In this document: positions 23,465 to 32,258 of the stretch, one piece after another
How the letters are laid out: each line of letters starts with the position of its first letter
How positions within the stretch are numbered: position 1 is the first letter of the stretch
Source: HT1-32 sp040219025
GTDB taxonomy: Bacteria > Pseudomonadota > Alphaproteobacteria > Rhodospirillales > HT1-32
Direction: 5' to 3'
Length of the DNA: 64,000 nt
Assembly: GCA_040219025.1 (NCBI GenBank)
Contig: JAVJTE010000020.1
Location: forward strand, 310,001 to 374,000
The notes under the pieces: generated by a model
Told to the model about the DNA's origin: nothing
What the model saw: only the letters and a program-made list of their open reading frames with translations
Database searches by the model: none
Made by a program: the position numbers and the translations under genes

Positions 23465-24979
23465 CTACTCGGCAGCCTGCTGGTCCGGCCCGGGCGGGGT
23501 CCAGCGGAGGACCGGCTTGCGGGCTGCGCCGGTTTCGTCGAGGCGACGCCAGGGGGTGAGTTGCGGGGCGTTTTTGAACCGGTCCACATCACCCGCCTTT
23601 GCCTTCTCGGCCAGAAACCGCATGGAGCCGATGAACTCGTCCAGCGCCTCCCGGCTTTCGGTTTCGGTCGGTTCCATCAGCATTGCGCCATGCACCACCA
23701 GCGGGAAATACATGGTCATCGGATGGAAGCCCTCGTCGATCATCGCCTTGGCGAAATCCAGCGTCGAGATGCCGGTATCCTTCAGGAAGTGGTCGTCGAA
23801 CAGGGCTTCATGCATGCAGGGGCCACCAAACGGGGCGGTCATGACATCCTTCAGGCTGGCCAGAATGTAATTGGCATTCAGCACCGCATCGCCGGAGACC
23901 TGGCGCAGGCCATCCCTGCCGTGGCTCAGCATGTAGGCGATGGCGCGGACGAACATGCCCATCTGGCCGTGGAATCCCTTCATCCGGCCGAACGGTTTTT
24001 CGTCCGCATCACCGGGATGTTCGACCAGCCGGTAATGATCGCCGTCCTTCACCACATAAGGCAGCGGGGCGAAGTCGGACAGGGCGTCAGACAGCACCGT
24101 CGGGCCGCTGCCCGGACCACCGCCGCCATGCGGGGTCGAAAAGGTCTTGTGCAGGTTGATATGCATGCAGTCGACGCCGAGGTCGCCCGGACGCACCCGC
24201 CCGACAATGGCGTTGAAGTTCGCCCCGTCACAATAGAAGTAGCCCCCGGCGTCATGGATCATCGCCGCCAGTTCGATGATATCGTTCTCGAACAGGCCGC
24301 AGGTATTCGGGTTGGTCAGCATCATGCCGGCCACATCGTCACCCAGCTTCGCCCGGAAGGCCTCCAGATCGACCCGGCCCCGCTTGTTCGCAGGGATCGG
24401 GTCAACTGTGAAGCCGCAGGCTGCCGCCGAGGCCGGGTTGGTGCCATGCGCCGATTCCGGTACCAGCATCCGCATACGGTGCTGCTGGCCGTCGCTGTCC
24501 AGCTTGGAGCGGATCGCCATCAGACCGCAGAGTTCGCCATGTGCCCCGGCCGCCGGGGACATGGCGACAGCCGGCATGCCGGTCAGCTTCATCAGCCAGT
24601 CCGCCAGATCATCGATCAGGCGGAGCGCACCCTGCACGGTCGATTCCGGCTGCATCGGATGCAGGTCGCCCAGACCGGCCAGCCGCACCACCTTCTCGTT
24701 GATCCGGGGATTATGCTTCATGGTGCAGGAACCGAGCGGGAAGAACCCGGAATCAATACCGTAATTGCGCTGGCTCAGCCGCGTGAAATGGCGCACCACC
24801 TGCGGCTCTGACAGGCCGGGCAGCGCCACACTGCGCCCGCGGGCACAGGCACCGAGACGGCTTTTCACCGCCGCCGGTTCCGGCAGGTCAACGCCGGTAC
24901 GGCCTTCCTGTCCCTGTTCAAACAGCAGCGGCTCTTCCAGCATCAGGCCGCGATGGCCGGTATATGTATCCTTGGTCAT
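23465..24979 (-). CDS. gcvPB: Glycine dehydrogenase (decarboxylating) subunit 2
   Basis: A 504-residue PLP-dependent subunit of the P-protein of glycine cleavage. The pyridoxal-phosphate lysine lies in HINLHKTFSTPHGGGG and the glycine-rich loop follows directly. SPAAGAHGELCG and NPNTCGLFE are also family-typical. The split PA/PB form is common in alphaproteobacteria. Its ATG overlaps the gcvPA stop as ATGA. Last gene of the operon, facing a palindromic repeat. Confidence 0.98.
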   Translation of the reverse strand: MTKDTYTGHRGLMLEEPLLFEQGQEGRTGVDLPEPAAVKSRLGACARGRSVALPGLSEPQVVRHFTRLSQRNYGIDSGFFPLGSCTMKHNPRINEKVVRLAGLGDLHPMQPESTVQGALRLIDDLADWLMKLTGMPAVAMSPAAGAHGELCGLMAIRSKLDSDGQQHRMRMLVPESAHGTNPASAAACGFTVDPIPANKRGRVDLEAFRAKLGDDVAGMMLTNPNTCGLFENDIIELAAMIHDAGGYFYCDGANFNAIVGRVRPGDLGVDCMHINLHKTFSTPHGGGGPGSGPTVLSDALSDFAPLPYVVKDGDHYRLVEHPGDADEKPFGRMKGFHGQMGMFVRAIAYMLSHGRDGLRQVSGDAVLNANYILASLKDVMTAPFGGPCMHEALFDDHFLKDTGISTLDFAKAMIDEGFHPMTMYFPLVVHGAMLMEPTETESREALDEFIGSMRFLAEKAKAGDVDRFKNAPQLTPWRRLDETGAARKPVLRWTPPGPDQQAAE

Positions 24980-26319
24980 GCCAGGGCCTCCTTCAGGCTG
25001 GAAACAAACCGGTCGATATCTTCCGCGGTCGCGGTTTCGGTGGCTGCCAGAATCAGGCAGTCATCCAGACCGGCACCCGGCATCATGCGCGACGCCGGAA
25101 CCCCGCCCAGAATGCCTTTCCCGGCCAGTTTCTCGACCACCGTATCGGCGGGTTTCGAGAGTCTTATGGTGAACTCGTTGAAGAAGCTGTCCGTCAGCAG
25201 CTCGACACCGTCGAGCGCCTCCAGCTTCTCCGCCAGCGTCACCGCCGCCGCGTGATTGAGCTTCGCCAGCCGGTCGAGGCCGGCCTCGCCCAGCAGCGCG
25301 ACATGGATGGTAAAGGCCAGCGCGCACAGACCGGAGGCCGTGCAGATGTTGCTGGTCGCCTTCTCGCGCCGGATATGCTGCTCGCGGGTCGACAGGGTCA
25401 GCACATAGCCGCGGCGGCCATCCTCGTCCACCGTCTCGCCACAAAGACGCCCCGGCATGTTGCGGACATATTTCTGACGGGTGGCAAACAGCCCGACATA
25501 GGGTCCGCCATATCCCAGCTGCACCCCAAAGGACTGGCCTTCACCGGCAACGATATCGGCACCCATTTCACCGGGTGATTTCAGCGCGCCCAGGCTCACC
25601 GCCTCGGTTACGATCATCACCAGCAGCGCACCTTTCTCGTGGCAGGCCGCAGCCAGATCGGAATAGTCGCGGACATGGCCGAAGATGCCGGGATTCTGCA
25701 CCACGACGCAGGCCGTCTCGTCATCGATCAGGGCGAACAGATCAGTGCCGGTCAGCGGGTCTGACGGCTCGGAATGGATTTCCGTTCCCAGAAAATGCGC
25801 GTTGGTTTCCACCACTTCGCGGTAATGCGGATGCAGCCAGCCCGACAGCACGGCTTTTTTCCGTTTGGTGATACGCATCGCCATGGCGACCGCCTCACCA
25901 CAGGAGGTGGCACCGTCATACATGCCCGCATTCGCCACATCCATACCGGTCAGCAGGGCAACCTGGGTCTGGAATTCGAAGACATATTGCAGGGTGCCCT
26001 GGGCGATTTCCGGCTGATAGGGCGTGTAGGCGGTCAGAAACTCGCCCCGCTGAATCAGGTAATCGACCGATGAAGGCACGTGATGGTGATAGGCACCGGC
26101 ACCCAGGAAACAGGGCACCGAATTGGCCCCGAGGTTTTCCCCGGCATAGCCCCGGAGGATGCGCTCGACTTCCAGCTCACCCTTGAAATCCGGCAGGTCG
26201 AAATCACCGTCATGATAGGCCTGTTCCGGCACATCCTTGAACAGGGCATCCACCGATGGCGCGCCGATGCGCGCCAGCATTGACTGGCGATCCGCCTCTG
26301 TCAGCGGCAGATAGCGCAT
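24976..26319 (-). CDS. gcvPA: Glycine dehydrogenase (decarboxylating) subunit 1
   Basis: A 447-residue partner of GcvPB in the glycine decarboxylase P-protein heterotetramer. It begins MRYLPLTEADRQ and carries FLGAGAYHHHVPS, TPYQPEIAQGTLQ, NAGMYDGATSCGEA and EGQSFGVQLGYGGPYVG, which are diagnostic. It lacks the PLP lysine, which is in subunit 2. The start overlaps the gcvH stop by 1 nt and the stop overlaps the gcvPB start by 4 nt. Confidence 0.98.
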   Translation of the reverse strand: MRYLPLTEADRQSMLARIGAPSVDALFKDVPEQAYHDGDFDLPDFKGELEVERILRGYAGENLGANSVPCFLGAGAYHHHVPSSVDYLIQRGEFLTAYTPYQPEIAQGTLQYVFEFQTQVALLTGMDVANAGMYDGATSCGEAVAMAMRITKRKKAVLSGWLHPHYREVVETNAHFLGTEIHSEPSDPLTGTDLFALIDDETACVVVQNPGIFGHVRDYSDLAAACHEKGALLVMIVTEAVSLGALKSPGEMGADIVAGEGQSFGVQLGYGGPYVGLFATRQKYVRNMPGRLCGETVDEDGRRGYVLTLSTREQHIRREKATSNICTASGLCALAFTIHVALLGEAGLDRLAKLNHAAAVTLAEKLEALDGVELLTDSFFNEFTIRLSKPADTVVEKLAGKGILGGVPASRMMPGAGLDDCLILAATETATAEDIDRFVSSLKEALA

Positions 26320-26690
26320 CAGTCGAGCCCCTTCACGAATGCCTTGTAAGCGGCCTCATCCATCAGGTCTTCCAGCTCGCTCTCGTCTTCCAGCTTGATC
26401 CTGAAGAACCAGCCGTCGCCCTGCGGGTCATCGCCGACGGTTTCCGGCACATCCGGCAGGCTGTCATTGCTTTCAACCACTTCGCCGGAGACGGGGCTGT
26501 AGATTTCGCTGGCGGCCTTCACCGATTCAACCACTGCTGCATCGTCGCCCTTGGCCAGCGTCTTGCCGACTTCCGGAACTTCGACAAACACCACATCGCC
26601 CAGCTGCTCGGCGGCATAGGCGGTAATACCGACGGTTCCGATTCCGTCTTCGACTTCAATCCATTCATGGTCTTCTGAGTAATAGATCAT
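26319..26690 (-). CDS. gcvH: Glycine cleavage system H protein
   Basis: A 123-residue lipoyl carrier that shuttles the aminomethyl group from the P- to the T-protein. The lipoylated lysine is K58 in VVESVKAASEIY; YSEDHEWIE and GITAYAAEQLGD at the N-terminus are typical. Length normal. It lies 10 bp after gcvT and is coupled by a 1-nt overlap to gcvPA. Confidence 0.98.
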   Translation of the reverse strand: MIYYSEDHEWIEVEDGIGTVGITAYAAEQLGDVVFVEVPEVGKTLAKGDDAAVVESVKAASEIYSPVSGEVVESNDSLPDVPETVGDDPQGDGWFFRIKLEDESELEDLMDEAAYKAFVKGLD

Positions 26691-26700
26691 CGGTTTTCTC

Positions 26701-27810
26701 CTAGCCTCTATAGTAGCGTTGTTGAACGAAGGGCATTTTCTCGACCTGTGCGGGCGCTTCCTTGCCGCGCACGATCAGGGTGACCGGGGTTCCGGCCTTG
26801 GCAAATTCTGTCTCGACATAGCCCATCGCGACCGGGCCGCCGACGGTCGGGCCGAAGCCGCCGCTGGTGATCTCGCCGATCTTGCGGCCGCCGCTGTGGA
26901 TTTCCGTATGGGCCCGCGCCGGGGCACGGCCTTCCGGGCGGATGCCGACACGCTTGCGTGGTGCACCTTCGGCAAGCTGTCGGGCGACAACATCCGCGCC
27001 GGGATAGCCGCCTTCCGTGCGGCGGCGTTTGCCGATACTCCAGACCAGACCGCCTTCGACCGGGGTTGTGGTCTCGTCAATATCCGACCCGTAAAGGCAG
27101 AGACCTGCTTCCAGCCGCAGGGAATCGCGGGCTCCGAGACCGATCGGCTCAACCTCCGGCTGGTCCAGCATCAGCCGGGCCAGACGTTCCGCCTGATCAT
27201 CGGGAATGGAAATCTCGAACCCGTCCTCACCGGAATAGCCGGACCGGGTCGCCAGACAGGCAACCCCGTCAATCCGGACTTCGGCGGCGGTCATGAAGGT
27301 CATTTTCGCCATTTCCGGCGACAGACGGGCCATCACCTCACCGGCTTTCGGACCCTGAATGGCCAGCAGGGCCCGGTCGTCGATGATCTCCAGCTCTGCC
27401 TTGCCGGCGAGTTTCGATTTCATATGTGCGAAATCAGCGTCCTTGCAGGCGGCATTGACGACGATGAACAGGTGATCGCCCATATTGGTGACCATCAGAT
27501 CATCCAGAATGCCGCCCTGCTCGTTGGTGAACTGGGTATATCGCTGCTGTCCGGGCTCCAGCGCCTGCAATTCGGCGGGCACCAGGGTCTCCAGCGCGGC
27601 GGCCGGGTTGTCGCCAGTCAGCCGCGCCTGACCCATATGCGAGACATCGAACAGTCCCGCCGCGTCACGTGTATGGTTGTGTTCCTTCAGCACGCCTGCC
27701 GGATACTGCACCGGCATGTCATAGCCCGCGAACGGCACCATCTTCGCGCCAAGTTCGACATGCAGGTCAAACAGCGCGGTCTTTTTCAGCGTCTCGCCGG
27801 GGTCGTTCAT
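26701..27810 (-). CDS. gcvT: Aminomethyltransferase (glycine cleavage T protein)
   Basis: A 369-residue folate-dependent enzyme that releases ammonia and forms 5,10-methylenetetrahydrofolate. Key segments: GAKMVPFAGYDMPVQY, LFDVSHMGQ, the substrate-binding TRSGYSGEDGFEI and LRLEAGLCLYGSD. First gene of the gcvT-gcvH-gcvPA-gcvPB operon. A GGAGG ribosome site sits about 7 bp before the ATG, and the tandem glycine riboswitch begins about 70 bp further upstream. Confidence 0.98.
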   Translation of the reverse strand: MNDPGETLKKTALFDLHVELGAKMVPFAGYDMPVQYPAGVLKEHNHTRDAAGLFDVSHMGQARLTGDNPAAALETLVPAELQALEPGQQRYTQFTNEQGGILDDLMVTNMGDHLFIVVNAACKDADFAHMKSKLAGKAELEIIDDRALLAIQGPKAGEVMARLSPEMAKMTFMTAAEVRIDGVACLATRSGYSGEDGFEISIPDDQAERLARLMLDQPEVEPIGLGARDSLRLEAGLCLYGSDIDETTTPVEGGLVWSIGKRRRTEGGYPGADVVARQLAEGAPRKRVGIRPEGRAPARAHTEIHSGGRKIGEITSGGFGPTVGGPVAMGYVETEFAKAGTPVTLIVRGKEAPAQVEKMPFVQQRYYRG

Positions 27811-27879
27811 CAGGTTTCCTCCGTTACGACAGTCTTTCAGGGGACCAGCAGTTCCCTGTTACCGGAACCCTGTGGCCAC

Positions 27880-28067
27880 CCCCCTCTGTCACGGAACCTG
27901 AAAGATTCGCCGCCGGGCATTCTGCCGGCGTCTTACATCTTCGGTGGGAGGGCCTTGCAGCCATCCGCTCTCCAGAGCTTCATCACCTGACGGTCCTTTT
28001 GCCTGAGAGTTTCGCGGGGGCGATTTGCTCCTTCGGCGCAGGCGGACCTGGCTCTCCCGCCAGGGTC
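27880..28067 (-). promoter_or_regulatory. Tandem glycine riboswitch (gcvT RNA)
   Basis: Read leftward, aptamer I (about 28067-27988) has GGGAGAG, GCCGAAGGAGCAA and GAAACTCTCAGGCAAAAGGA; after a short linker aptamer II (about 27982-27880) has GGAGAG, ACCGAAG and ATCTTTCAGGTTCCGTGACA. These are the conserved core words of the two glycine-binding aptamers, in the right order. The element lies between the upstream HTH gene and gcvT and accounts for most of the 378-bp gene-free stretch. Such switches turn on glycine catabolism when glycine is high. The remaining 69 bp before gcvT is the expression platform and ribosome site. Confidence 0.95.
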
Positions 28068-28075
28068 ATCTGTAT

Positions 28076-28102
28076 AACCGGGCTTCGTTTCCGCGCCCGG
28101 TT
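28076..28102. other. Perfect hairpin before the glycine riboswitch
   Basis: Arms AACCGGGC (28076-28083) and GCCCGGTT (28095-28102) form a perfect 8-bp stem with an 11-nt loop, directly 5' of aptamer I. It may end transcription of the upstream HTH gene or form a leader stem of the riboswitch transcript. No T run follows on the minus strand, so a terminator call is weak. Confidence 0.45.
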
Positions 28103-28188
28103 CGTTCAATATGTCTGCGATGCGGATTCAAATCAACCGAATGTCACGGCAGAACAAAATTCCCGGATGCCGGACGGACGGGTAATCT

Positions 28189-28938
28189 CTACTTTACCGA
28201 AATCCGCACTGCATCGTCGAACAGTACAAATTCTGCCAGACCCGGTTTCTGACCGGTAAACACAATCGCCCTTACCGGGGTTGGCCCGCCGCAGGCCCGG
28301 CTGACCCGATGGCCGACGCCGCCATCCGACCAGACACCGAAATCCAGAGATGGCAGGTGAACCACGGTTTCCTCCCAGGGTGCGGGTTGTTGACCGCAGG
28401 CCCCCCGCTCACCGTGGATAACGGCGGATTCACCGATCACCAGCTCAGTTGACCGCCGCCAGCGTACAAGATCCCCGGCCACATCAATAACCTGCGGGCC
28501 GGACTTGGCGGCTACCGGCTGAGATACTGGCCCGAGGATCAGAAAGCCTGCTCCACCCGTCGCCACTGCCAGCGCAAGAGCACCGGCCAGCAGCACCGGG
28601 CGGCGTCGGGTAGCAGAAGGCGGGGATTCGTCTGTTGCTGCTTCTTCCGAGAGGATTTCCGGTTTGCGCCGAAGGGCATCCTCGTAACGCCGGTTCCAGT
28701 CACCCCGTATATCTTCACGTTCATCAAGTTTCAGGATAATTGTCAGGATGCGGAAGTTGCGTCTGTTCGGCGTGTGCTGGCCACTGCGCCAGTGACCGAT
28801 GTTCTTCAGTGCCGATTCATAGGCAGATTGCGATGTATCGCGGGCAACCTCGCAGAATGCTGTCGACAGCCGGATATTGTCGAGATGCCCCTGTTCGATG
28901 CAAAGGCTGTCCAGTAATTCATGCCAGCTTTTGTCCAT
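28189..28938 (-). CDS. Membrane-anchored HTH protein with extracytoplasmic domain
   Basis: A 249-residue protein of unknown function. Residues about 21-71 look like an XRE-type helix-turn-helix (SAYESALKNIGHWRSGQHTP, then a helix NRRNFRILTIILKL). A polar region leads to RRR and one hydrophobic segment (about 114-136). The C-terminal ~110 residues would lie in the periplasm; they hold two cysteines (GACGQQ, RACGG) that could form a disulfide. This layout suggests a one-component membrane regulator, but that is inference. I start at the ATG at 28938, which has a GAGGGG ribosome site; an in-frame ATG at 28995 would add 19 residues. Divergent lipoprotein genes follow. Confidence 0.7.
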   Translation of the reverse strand: MDKSWHELLDSLCIEQGHLDNIRLSTAFCEVARDTSQSAYESALKNIGHWRSGQHTPNRRNFRILTIILKLDEREDIRGDWNRRYEDALRRKPEILSEEAATDESPPSATRRRPVLLAGALALAVATGGAGFLILGPVSQPVAAKSGPQVIDVAGDLVRWRRSTELVIGESAVIHGERGACGQQPAPWEETVVHLPSLDFGVWSDGGVGHRVSRACGGPTPVRAIVFTGQKPGLAEFVLFDDAVRISVK

Positions 28939-29193
28939 AGATCCCCTCGCCTGTTTTCCCCGATACAATCTTACCTTGTACTTATGTAACAACATTCTGT
29001 TGCAAAAGGGAAATTTAGACTGTTTTCCGAATTTTCCAAGTCTTCCGATTTTAGCAGGGACCGGAGAACGGCGGTCCGGCTAATGGTTGTTTTGCAGGGC
29101 CGGAGAGGGCCGCAATGTGGCGCGGAGCGTGACGTTCCTGCAACCCGGGTTTCTCCGGATTCTCAAATTTGCTGATCACCACAGGAGACCATA

Positions 29194-29574
29194 ATGACCG
29201 TCGCAAATACTCTGTTTACCCGTATTCTGATACTGGCTGCCCTTCTGTTCGGGCTTGCCGCCTGTCAGACTGCTTCCGACCCCGCAATCAAGCTGACCGC
29301 TGACGAGGTGCGGAACACCTTCGTCGCCCGGCCCTGGACGCAGGGTAATGGTAATTTCATGTTCAGTCCGGACGGGAAGTACACCTATTCCGACAGCAGC
29401 CTCAAAGTTTTCGGAACCTATCAGATAGCTGATGACGGCATACTTTGTGCGCAGAATGACGCGCAGAGCGAGGCCCCGGGTCGCGAAACCTGCTTCACCT
29501 TCTATCGCGAGGGCGACAAGTATAAATACTTCCATGACCGGTCCGGAAAATACTGGCCGGCAACGCTCAAATGA
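29194..29574 (+). CDS. Small lipoprotein of unknown function
   Basis: A 126-residue protein with a type II signal peptide: hydrophobic core ILILAALLFGL and lipobox L21-A-A-C24. The mature part has KYTYSDSSLKVFGTYQIADDG and GRETCFTFYREGDKYKYF, the pattern of a small beta-rich module in which a substrate or dye-like 'threshold' reading is not obvious. It resembles the many alphaproteobacterial hypothetical lipoproteins of this size with YxF-G-Y strands; no function known. An AGGAG site precedes the ATG. The stop overlaps the next lipoprotein start as ATGA. Confidence 0.8.
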   Translation: MTVANTLFTRILILAALLFGLAACQTASDPAIKLTADEVRNTFVARPWTQGNGNFMFSPDGKYTYSDSSLKVFGTYQIADDGILCAQNDAQSEAPGRETCFTFYREGDKYKYFHDRSGKYWPATLK

Positions 29575-29969
29575 GTGGGCTGAATCCCTGGCGTTCCGGA
29601 TTACCGGTCGTTGCCGCATTGACCGGTCTGTTTCTGTTGTCTGGCTGTGGCGAGGATGAGCCGATAACCATCACGATCACCGACAAGAAGACATGGCGCA
29701 GCCCCAACGAATGTCTGGTCCGGACCGAGATTCAGAATGGTGCCGATGCGCAGATCAAATATATCCAGTTCCGGCTGGTCTCCGGTGGCCAGACCAGCAC
29801 GGGAAACGCGATGTCCTACATCCAGGTTGATACCGCCAAGCATATGAACCTGAATTTTGAACGACTGCCCTGCAGCCAGGTTGATGCCGACCCGGAGATC
29901 AGGGTCGACAGCTGTGTTCTGCGTGATGAGAGGGATTGCACAAGAATGGTTGCCAACCGGGCACCCTGA
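29571..29969 (+). CDS. Small lipoprotein of unknown function, coupled
   Basis: A 132-residue putative lipoprotein with a lipobox LLSGC (C26) after a hydrophobic signal core. The mature chain contains three further cysteines (NECLVRTEI, LPCSQ, DSCVLRDERDC) that could pair, and alternating strand-like segments. Its ATG overlaps the previous stop by 4 nt, so the two lipoproteins are translated together and may form a pair at the inner leaflet of the outer membrane. I do not recognise the family. Confidence 0.78.
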   Translation: MSGLNPWRSGLPVVAALTGLFLLSGCGEDEPITITITDKKTWRSPNECLVRTEIQNGADAQIKYIQFRLVSGGQTSTGNAMSYIQVDTAKHMNLNFERLPCSQVDADPEIRVDSCVLRDERDCTRMVANRAP

Positions 29970-29995
29970 CCGCAAGCCGCAGACGCCAGTCTGAA

Positions 29996-30027
29996 GCCGG
30001 GCGCTGATCAGTCAGACAGCGCCCGGC
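29996..30027. terminator. Hairpin between convergent lipoprotein genes
   Basis: GCCGGGCGCTG (29996-30006) and CAGCGCCCGGC (30017-30027) form a perfect 11-bp stem with a 10-nt loop. It sits between the convergent lipoprotein genes and is a good candidate for a bidirectional terminator, although neither side shows a T run. Confidence 0.6.
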
Positions 30028-30036
30028 AATCAGCCA

Positions 30037-30567
30037 TCAGCGGGCGATTGACGCCCGGTTGTAGAGAAGCTGTTCTTCGCTCAGCTGGAAGCCGGTCTTC
30101 ACTTCAATCATGTTCGGGCGCAGGCTTTCCGAGAGCGGAATTTCGATATCCACAAAGCCGTCGATGAAGCGCATGCGCGATGCCCGCTCCGGATAGGTCA
30201 GCTGGGCGACAAAGGACTGCTTCCGGATGATCTGCTGGTCCCTTGTGACGATGGCGACATAGTAGGGCACATCTTCTGTCTGCGTCGTCGCGGTTGGCCC
30301 GCGCTCGATATCGAAGACAACCTGCAGTGAAATGATCATCCGGTCTTTTTCGTCCGGGTAGACGCACTGCCCGACCGGGTCCAGCATCACGGCCTTGAAG
30401 TCGATATCCGTGATGTCCCGTCCCGGGCCGTCGCGGAACTGGGTAATGCGGGCATGATCGATCAGCTTGTTCTGCGGCGGACAGGGCGGTGCGATACGCT
30501 GCGTACAGGCCGCGAGCAGGATCATGCCACCAAGGCAGAGAACGAATTTCGGGAGCATTGGGCGCAT
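30037..30567 (-). CDS. Lipoprotein of unknown function
   Basis: A 176-residue protein with signal core FVLCLGGMILLA and lipobox LLAAC. The mature part has CPPQNKL, DITDIDFKAVMLDPVGQCVY and a C-terminal EIPLSESLRPNMIEVKTGFQLSEEQLLYNR. I start at the ATG at 30567, one base after the CDGSH gene stop; an upstream in-frame ATG at 30627 would lie inside that gene and bury the signal peptide. No recognised domain. It is probably co-transcribed with the CDGSH gene. Confidence 0.75.
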   Translation of the reverse strand: MRPMLPKFVLCLGGMILLAACTQRIAPPCPPQNKLIDHARITQFRDGPGRDITDIDFKAVMLDPVGQCVYPDEKDRMIISLQVVFDIERGPTATTQTEDVPYYVAIVTRDQQIIRKQSFVAQLTYPERASRMRFIDGFVDIEIPLSESLRPNMIEVKTGFQLSEEQLLYNRASIAR

Positions 30568-30568
30568 G

Positions 30569-30814
30569 TCAGATCCGGTTGTGAGTGCCGTCGCAGAGCG
30601 GGGCCTTGCCGGCCGCCTTGCAGCCACAGAAATACACTTTCTTCGATTCCGCCGCTGTATAGATCACGGGTGAAAAATCACTGCCCTTGTGTTTGCCGTC
30701 ACAGAACGGCTGGGTCGATGACTGGCCGCAGGCACACCAGGCGTACTTTTTCCCGGCCTCGACCTCGACAGGGAAAGGGGCCTTTTGTACGCAAACCGGG
30801 GTACCGTCGCTCAT
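30569..30814 (-). CDS. CDGSH iron-sulfur domain protein
   Basis: An 81-residue protein with two CDGSH-type 2Fe-2S motifs: CACGQSSTQPFCDGKH in the first half and CGCKAAGKAPLCDGTH in the second. Each supplies three cysteines and one histidine, the MitoNEET-like ligand set. Tandem CDGSH proteins are soluble electron-transfer or Fe-S-handling proteins in bacteria. A CAGGAG site precedes the ATG. Its stop and the next lipoprotein ATG are separated by one base. Confidence 0.92.
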   Translation of the reverse strand: MSDGTPVCVQKAPFPVEVEAGKKYAWCACGQSSTQPFCDGKHKGSDFSPVIYTAAESKKVYFCGCKAAGKAPLCDGTHNRI

Positions 30815-30916
30815 GATAATTCACTCCTGTCGCCTGCCGGCGGTTTCTGTCGTTGCCGCCTTGGCAAGGCGGGACCGGAAGTGTAGGGAAGCGGCCTCTG
30901 AACAACAAGCCGCCGG

Positions 30917-31360
30917 ATGATCATGACCCGTGATGCCATTGAAATTTTTACCGACGGTGCCTGTTCCGGCAATCCCGGTCCGGGCGGCTGGGGGGCCATC
31001 CTGCGCTGGCGCGAGACGGAAAAGGAACTTTCCGGCGGGGAAGACCTGACCACCAACAACCGGATGGAACTGATGGCGGCGATCTGTGCGCTGGAAACCC
31101 TGAAGCGCCCGTCCGCCTGTGTGCTCTATACCGATTCGACCTATGTCCGCGACGGAATCACCAAGTGGATTCACGGCTGGAAACGCAACGGCTGGAAAAC
31201 CGCCGCCAAAAAGCCGGTGAAGAATGCCGAACTCTGGCAGCGTCTCGAACAGGCCTGTGCCACCCATCAGGTTGACTGGCAGTGGGTCAAGGGACATGCC
31301 GGGCATCCGGAAAACGAACGCGCCGACCAGCTGGCCCGCGACGCCATACCGGGCCGGTGA
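30917..31360 (+). CDS. rnhA: Ribonuclease HI
   Basis: A 147-residue endonuclease that cuts RNA in RNA-DNA hybrids. The catalytic carboxylates are visible in FTDGACSGNPG (D), NNRMELMA (E), YTDSTY (D) and ERADQLA (D). KWIHGWKRNGWK is the basic handle region. Length matches E. coli RNase HI (155). It is divergent from the CDGSH gene and ends 7 bp from the convergent dioxygenase gene. Confidence 0.97.
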   Translation: MIMTRDAIEIFTDGACSGNPGPGGWGAILRWRETEKELSGGEDLTTNNRMELMAAICALETLKRPSACVLYTDSTYVRDGITKWIHGWKRNGWKTAAKKPVKNAELWQRLEQACATHQVDWQWVKGHAGHPENERADQLARDAIPGR

Positions 31361-31367
31361 ACGAAAC

Positions 31368-32258
31368 CTAGAACGGCTTGTCGCCGGCAATCGTGACCCG
31401 GTGCATCACCCGCCTGAAGCCGTGGTAATCGTTGATCGGGTTATGCTGCGAGGCCCGGTTATCCCAGAACGCTGCCGTCCCTTCGCGCCAGACAAAGCGG
31501 CAGGTGAATTCGGGCCGGGTCTGGTGGGCGAACAGGAAGTCGAGCAGGGGGCGGCTTTCCTCTTCCGTCAGCTCCTTGAAACCGATGGAATGGCCGCTGT
31601 TCACGTACAGCGCCTTGCGGCCGGTTTCAGGATGCGTACGTACGGCGGGATGTTCCGCTATATAAACCGGGGCGGTCTTCGCATCCCGGCCTTCTTCCTC
31701 GATCCTTGCCTTGCGGCTTTGTGCCACCGCGCCCTTGGCCGAGGACTGAATGACCGTCAGCTTGTCGAGCATCTCGCGCAGCGGCGCCGAGAGGGTTTCA
31801 TAGGCCAGGTACATGTTGGCGAACAGGGTATCGCCGCCAAACGGTGGCAGTTCCCTGGCCAGCAGGATCGAGCCCAGCGGCGGCACTTCCATATAGGTGG
31901 TGTCGGTATGCCACAAACCGCCGAAATTATGTTTCTCATGCTCCAGCTTCACCACCGGCACGATTTCCGGATAGCCTTCCAGCCCCTTCACCATCGGATA
32001 GGGCACGAGGTCGCCGAACCGGCGGGCAAAAGCGATCTGCTGATCCGGGGTCACATGCGCCTGGCCTTCAAAGAAGACCACGAGATGGTCGAGCAGTGCC
32101 TGCCGGATTTCGCCGATAATCTCGTCATCCAGATCCGCCGCCATATCGACATTGCCAAGCAACGCACCGATGGACCCGGATTGCGGGGCAACGGTGATCC
32201 GCCGATAGCGGTTATCGCCGAACTTCGGCGCATTTGCGGGCTGTGACGCTGGTGTCAT
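31368..32258 (-). CDS. TauD/TfdA-family 2OG-Fe(II) dioxygenase
   Basis: A 296-residue non-haem iron oxygenase. The facial triad is H117-x-D119 (LWHTDTTY) and distal H272 (NRASQHN), with a 2-oxoglutarate-binding arginine in the following GFRRVMHR. The family includes taurine, 2,4-D and alkylsulfate dioxygenases; the substrate here is open, and no tau transport genes are nearby. Upstream is a LysR gene on the same strand (157-bp gap), which may regulate it. Confidence 0.9.
   Translation of the reverse strand: MTPASQPANAPKFGDNRYRRITVAPQSGSIGALLGNVDMAADLDDEIIGEIRQALLDHLVVFFEGQAHVTPDQQIAFARRFGDLVPYPMVKGLEGYPEIVPVVKLEHEKHNFGGLWHTDTTYMEVPPLGSILLARELPPFGGDTLFANMYLAYETLSAPLREMLDKLTVIQSSAKGAVAQSRKARIEEEGRDAKTAPVYIAEHPAVRTHPETGRKALYVNSGHSIGFKELTEEESRPLLDFLFAHQTRPEFTCRFVWREGTAAFWDNRASQHNPINDYHGFRRVMHRVTIAGDKPF

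Noticed and set aside
26719..27990. Open frame of 423 codons on the + strand
   Set aside because: It is antisense to gcvT and the riboswitch; the gcvT protein is certain.
28120..28150. tRNA-like GATTCAAATC word
   Set aside because: No acceptor stem, anticodon arm or CCA partner fits around it.
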